DNA of 17,877 nucleotides, taken from the NCBI GenBank assembly GCA_964435775.1, contig CAYTAP010000087.1, positions 1 to 17,877 of the forward strand. The letters are read 5' to 3'. The notes beneath the pieces are model-generated. The model did not search any database, was not told where the DNA came from, and worked only from the letters and a program-made list of their open reading frames with translations. Both the position numbers and the translations under genes were made by a program. This document shows, in pieces, positions 17,002 to 17,877 of the stretch. The DNA comes from CAYTAP01 sp964435775. GTDB lineage: Bacteria; Planctomycetota; Phycisphaerae; Tepidisphaerales; Tepidisphaeraceae. The first letter of the stretch is position 1, and each line of letters begins with the position of its first letter.

Positions 17002-17169
17002 TCAGGCCGCCTGCTCCGCCGCCTCGATGGCCCGGCGGAACCGCTCGGTGGACAGCCGCAGCTGACAGCCCGGGCAGCAGCTGCCCGGCTTCTTGAACCA
17101 GCTCACCGTGTTGGTGATCTTGATGCCGCATTTCGGGCAGGTGACGGTGATTGTTTTGTCCTCCATCAT
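17002..17169 (-). CDS. Small zinc-ribbon protein (55 aa, two CxxC pairs)
   Basis: A short minus-strand gene, starting ATGATG, with a strong GAGGAGG site about 7 nt upstream. The protein has CPKC at residues 11-14 and CPGC at 32-35 (plus C31), spaced 17 residues apart. This is a typical small zinc-ribbon finger, followed by a basic then helical C-terminus (LSTERFRRAIEAAEQAA). Such mini zinc ribbons often occur near phage-like or regulatory genes, but no partner is recognisable, so the function is unknown. Its start overlaps the stop of the ORF upstream (TGA inside ATGATG), implying translational coupling. It belongs to the foreign tail, not to the glycan operon. Confidence 0.75.
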   Translation of the reverse strand: MMEDKTITVTCPKCGIKITNTVSWFKKPGSCCPGCQLRLSTERFRRAIEAAEQAA

Positions 17170-17309
17170 TGGTCCTCCTCGGTTGGGGTTGGGAATTGCA
17201 GTGCGATGAAAGCCCGCCGCTGCGGGCAGTCGGGCGGAAGGTCCGTGAACATCGCCTCGTTCGCGACCAACTCGGATTCATGCAGGGTAGCCGGAGCAGA
17301 CGAACACAA
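17166..17309 (-). CDS. Very small hypothetical protein ending at the zinc-ribbon start
   Basis: This minus-strand frame ends with NEAMFTDLPPDCPQRR and a short acidic tail whose TGA overlaps the zinc-ribbon ATG. The zinc-ribbon ribosome site lies inside its last codons. Start is uncertain: TTG at 17309 (47 aa, AGGT about 7 nt upstream) or ATG at 17252 (28 aa, no good site). Composition looks like a real protein rather than a GC-rich shadow, but it matches nothing I recognise. The overlap pattern is the main support. Confidence 0.3.
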   Translation of the reverse strand: MCSSAPATLHESELVANEAMFTDLPPDCPQRRAFIALQFPTPTEEDQ

Positions 17310-17314
17310 TATTT

Positions 17315-17455
17315 CTACCTGTCCGGCCGATGAATGGCAACGGGAACCTGCAGGTCGGTATCCCGGCAAGCGGCAGCACCTTCGACGAGCAGCACGAGGA
17401 AAAAGCCCGTCCGGCGCGGCACCCGGGAAAGCCGGAGGGCGGGTGTTCGCGTCAT
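17315..17455 (-). CDS. Small hypothetical protein (46 aa) coupled by ATGA to the gene before it
   Basis: A minus-strand ORF starting MTRTPALRLSRVPRR, then a hydrophobic stretch (TGFFLVLLVEGAAAC) and a polar tail ending IHRPDR. Basic N-region plus hydrophobic core could be a signal peptide or a single membrane span with Cys at the end (a lipoprotein-like end is weak). The ATG overlaps the TGA of the preceding minus-strand gene by four bases. No family recognised; existence rests on the overlap and composition. Confidence 0.3.
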   Translation of the reverse strand: MTRTPALRLSRVPRRTGFFLVLLVEGAAACRDTDLQVPVAIHRPDR

Positions 17456-17760
17456 CTTCCGGGCGGGGTCCACAGGGCCTGGGGGTGCCACAACCGCAGG
17501 CCGCGCTCGCGTACGCCCTGTTGCACCACCTGCTCCCAGGTGCGCAGGGGCGGGGGTGGCTGGTAGGTGCTGCGCTTCGGGTCGTAGCTGCCGGCCACGC
17601 CGGTGAGCACGGCCAGGGCGTCGGTGGCCGCGGCCTTGACACCGTCGTCGGTGGCGCGTGAGCCGACGTAAAAGTCGTTGCCCGGCCAGCTGACATGGTC
17701 CCAGGCCACCAAGCTGAACAGGCGGCACCAGGCGAAATCGTCGCCCGCCTCCCCGTACGC
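17452..17760 (-). CDS. Hypothetical protein, C-terminal part (5' end lost at a second junction)
   Basis: The minus-strand frame reads as an ordinary folded protein for ~102 residues up to the stop: YGEAGDDFAWCRLFSLVAW, then WPGNDFYVGSRATDDGVK, AATDALAVLTGV and a Trp/Pro-rich end (PPPPLRTWEQVV; LWHPQALWTPPGR). Aromatic and acidic content and good spacing argue against a shadow ORF. A TTG start at 17712 is possible, but the protein-like sequence extends upstream to ~17760, so the gene is probably truncated there, where the plus-strand Gly-rich repeat begins. I do not recognise the family. It leads a chain of three smaller minus-strand ORFs joined by overlaps or short gaps. Confidence 0.55.
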   Translation of the reverse strand, partial: AYGEAGDDFAWCRLFSLVAWDHVSWPGNDFYVGSRATDDGVKAAATDALAVLTGVAGSYDPKRSTYQPPPPLRTWEQVVQQGVRERGLRLWHPQALWTPPGR

Positions 17761-17767
17761 GGCCGGC

Positions 17768-17877
17768 GGGCGGGGCCGGGGGTGGCGGGGGCCTGGTGGC
17801 CGGTGCCGGTGGTGCCGGTGGGGCCGGTGGCAATGGTGGTGCCGGGGTGGCCGGGGTCAACGGTGGCGCCGGTGGCG
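17768..17877 (+). CDS. Glycine/alanine-rich GGx repeat tract, PE_PGRS-like, partial at window end
   Basis: In one plus-strand frame the last ~110 nt encode GAGGAGGAGGNGGAGVAGVN-like repeats, running off the window without a stop. The GGA/GGN triplets are typical of the PGRS domain of mycobacterial PE_PGRS proteins, and the same pattern appears in some other Gly-rich surface proteins. No start or N-terminal PE domain is visible. It abuts a minus-strand gene that is cut at about the same point, suggesting a second junction near 17760-17770. Organism attribution is uncertain: low-complexity GC-rich repeats readily cause misassembly. Confidence 0.4.

Noticed and set aside
16976..17096. C-terminal continuation of the lyase frame (RPPAPPPRW-type residues)
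   Set aside because: It is antisense to the zinc-ribbon gene, unrelated to the aldolase family, and arises only from reading through the junction.
17206..17661. 151-aa plus-strand frame in the tail
   Set aside because: Composition is low-complexity Gly/Ala/Arg, with no ribosome site or motif, and it lies antisense to better-supported minus-strand ORFs.
17315..17860. 181-aa minus-strand frame rich in Pro/Ala
   Set aside because: Its first two thirds are antisense to Gly-rich repeats or out of frame with the better 102-residue protein; only its last 46 codons were kept as a possible separate ORF.
1..17877. Search for CRISPR arrays, tRNA/rRNA genes, insertion sequences and strong terminators
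   Set aside because: No regularly spaced repeats, cloverleaf or rRNA-like stretches, transposase motifs, or GC hairpin followed by a T-run were seen by eye.

Overview
The window is a metagenome-style scaffold with one 10-N gap at 825-834. Its first ~16.97 kb is a single plus-strand locus: a GntR/FCD repressor-type gene, then seven tightly packed carbohydrate-active genes. GC content is about 60%. The very large exported glycosidases have planctomycete-like (or other PVC-like) architecture, and no TonB/SusCD pair is seen. This suggests a free-living polysaccharide degrader, probably of the Planctomycetota. That assignment is inference; no rRNA or other phylogenetic marker is present.

Layout: 1-230 is a G-rich leader without a convincing gene. 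231-1079 is the GntR/FCD regulator, interrupted by the N gap. 1080-1243 is the only sizeable intergenic gap in the operon region and holds two odd-length palindromes, candidate operators. Then come four consecutive giant exported GH42-like (clan GH-A) glycosidases in an A-A'-B-B' order: type A at 1244-4645 and 4684-8016, with a CBM9/DOMON-like N-terminal module; type B at 8025-10685 and 10715-13453, with an Ig-like N-terminal module. All four share a helical domain before the barrel, the catalytic barrel, a beta-galactosidase 'trimerisation' (GATase-like) domain and a C-terminal beta domain. 13469-14794 is a TIM-barrel glycosidase-like protein without a signal peptide. 14791-16407 (4-nt ATGA overlap) is an exported propeller-type (DUF4185/GH43-like) protein with a beta-sandwich N-terminus. 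16473-16975 is an N-acetylneuraminate lyase-like aldolase.

The aldolase gene breaks off exactly at the codon expected to encode the Schiff-base lysine. From ~16976 the sequence changes character: higher GC, coding on the minus strand, and a chain of very small overlapping ORFs including a 55-aa double-CxxC zinc ribbon. From ~17768 there is a plus-strand GGA/GGN repeat of PE_PGRS type. The tail is best read as one or two foreign segments joined to the locus, most likely by assembly chimerism, with true rearrangement as the alternative.

Working model: an acid-sugar-responsive FCD regulator controls an operon whose exported glycosidases trim a complex glycan. The intracellular TIM-barrel protein would process the imported product and the lyase would cleave a released 2-keto-3-deoxy sugar acid, possibly a nonulosonate. 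The substrate is not known. The paired GH duplication with a shared unusual architecture is the most interesting signal.
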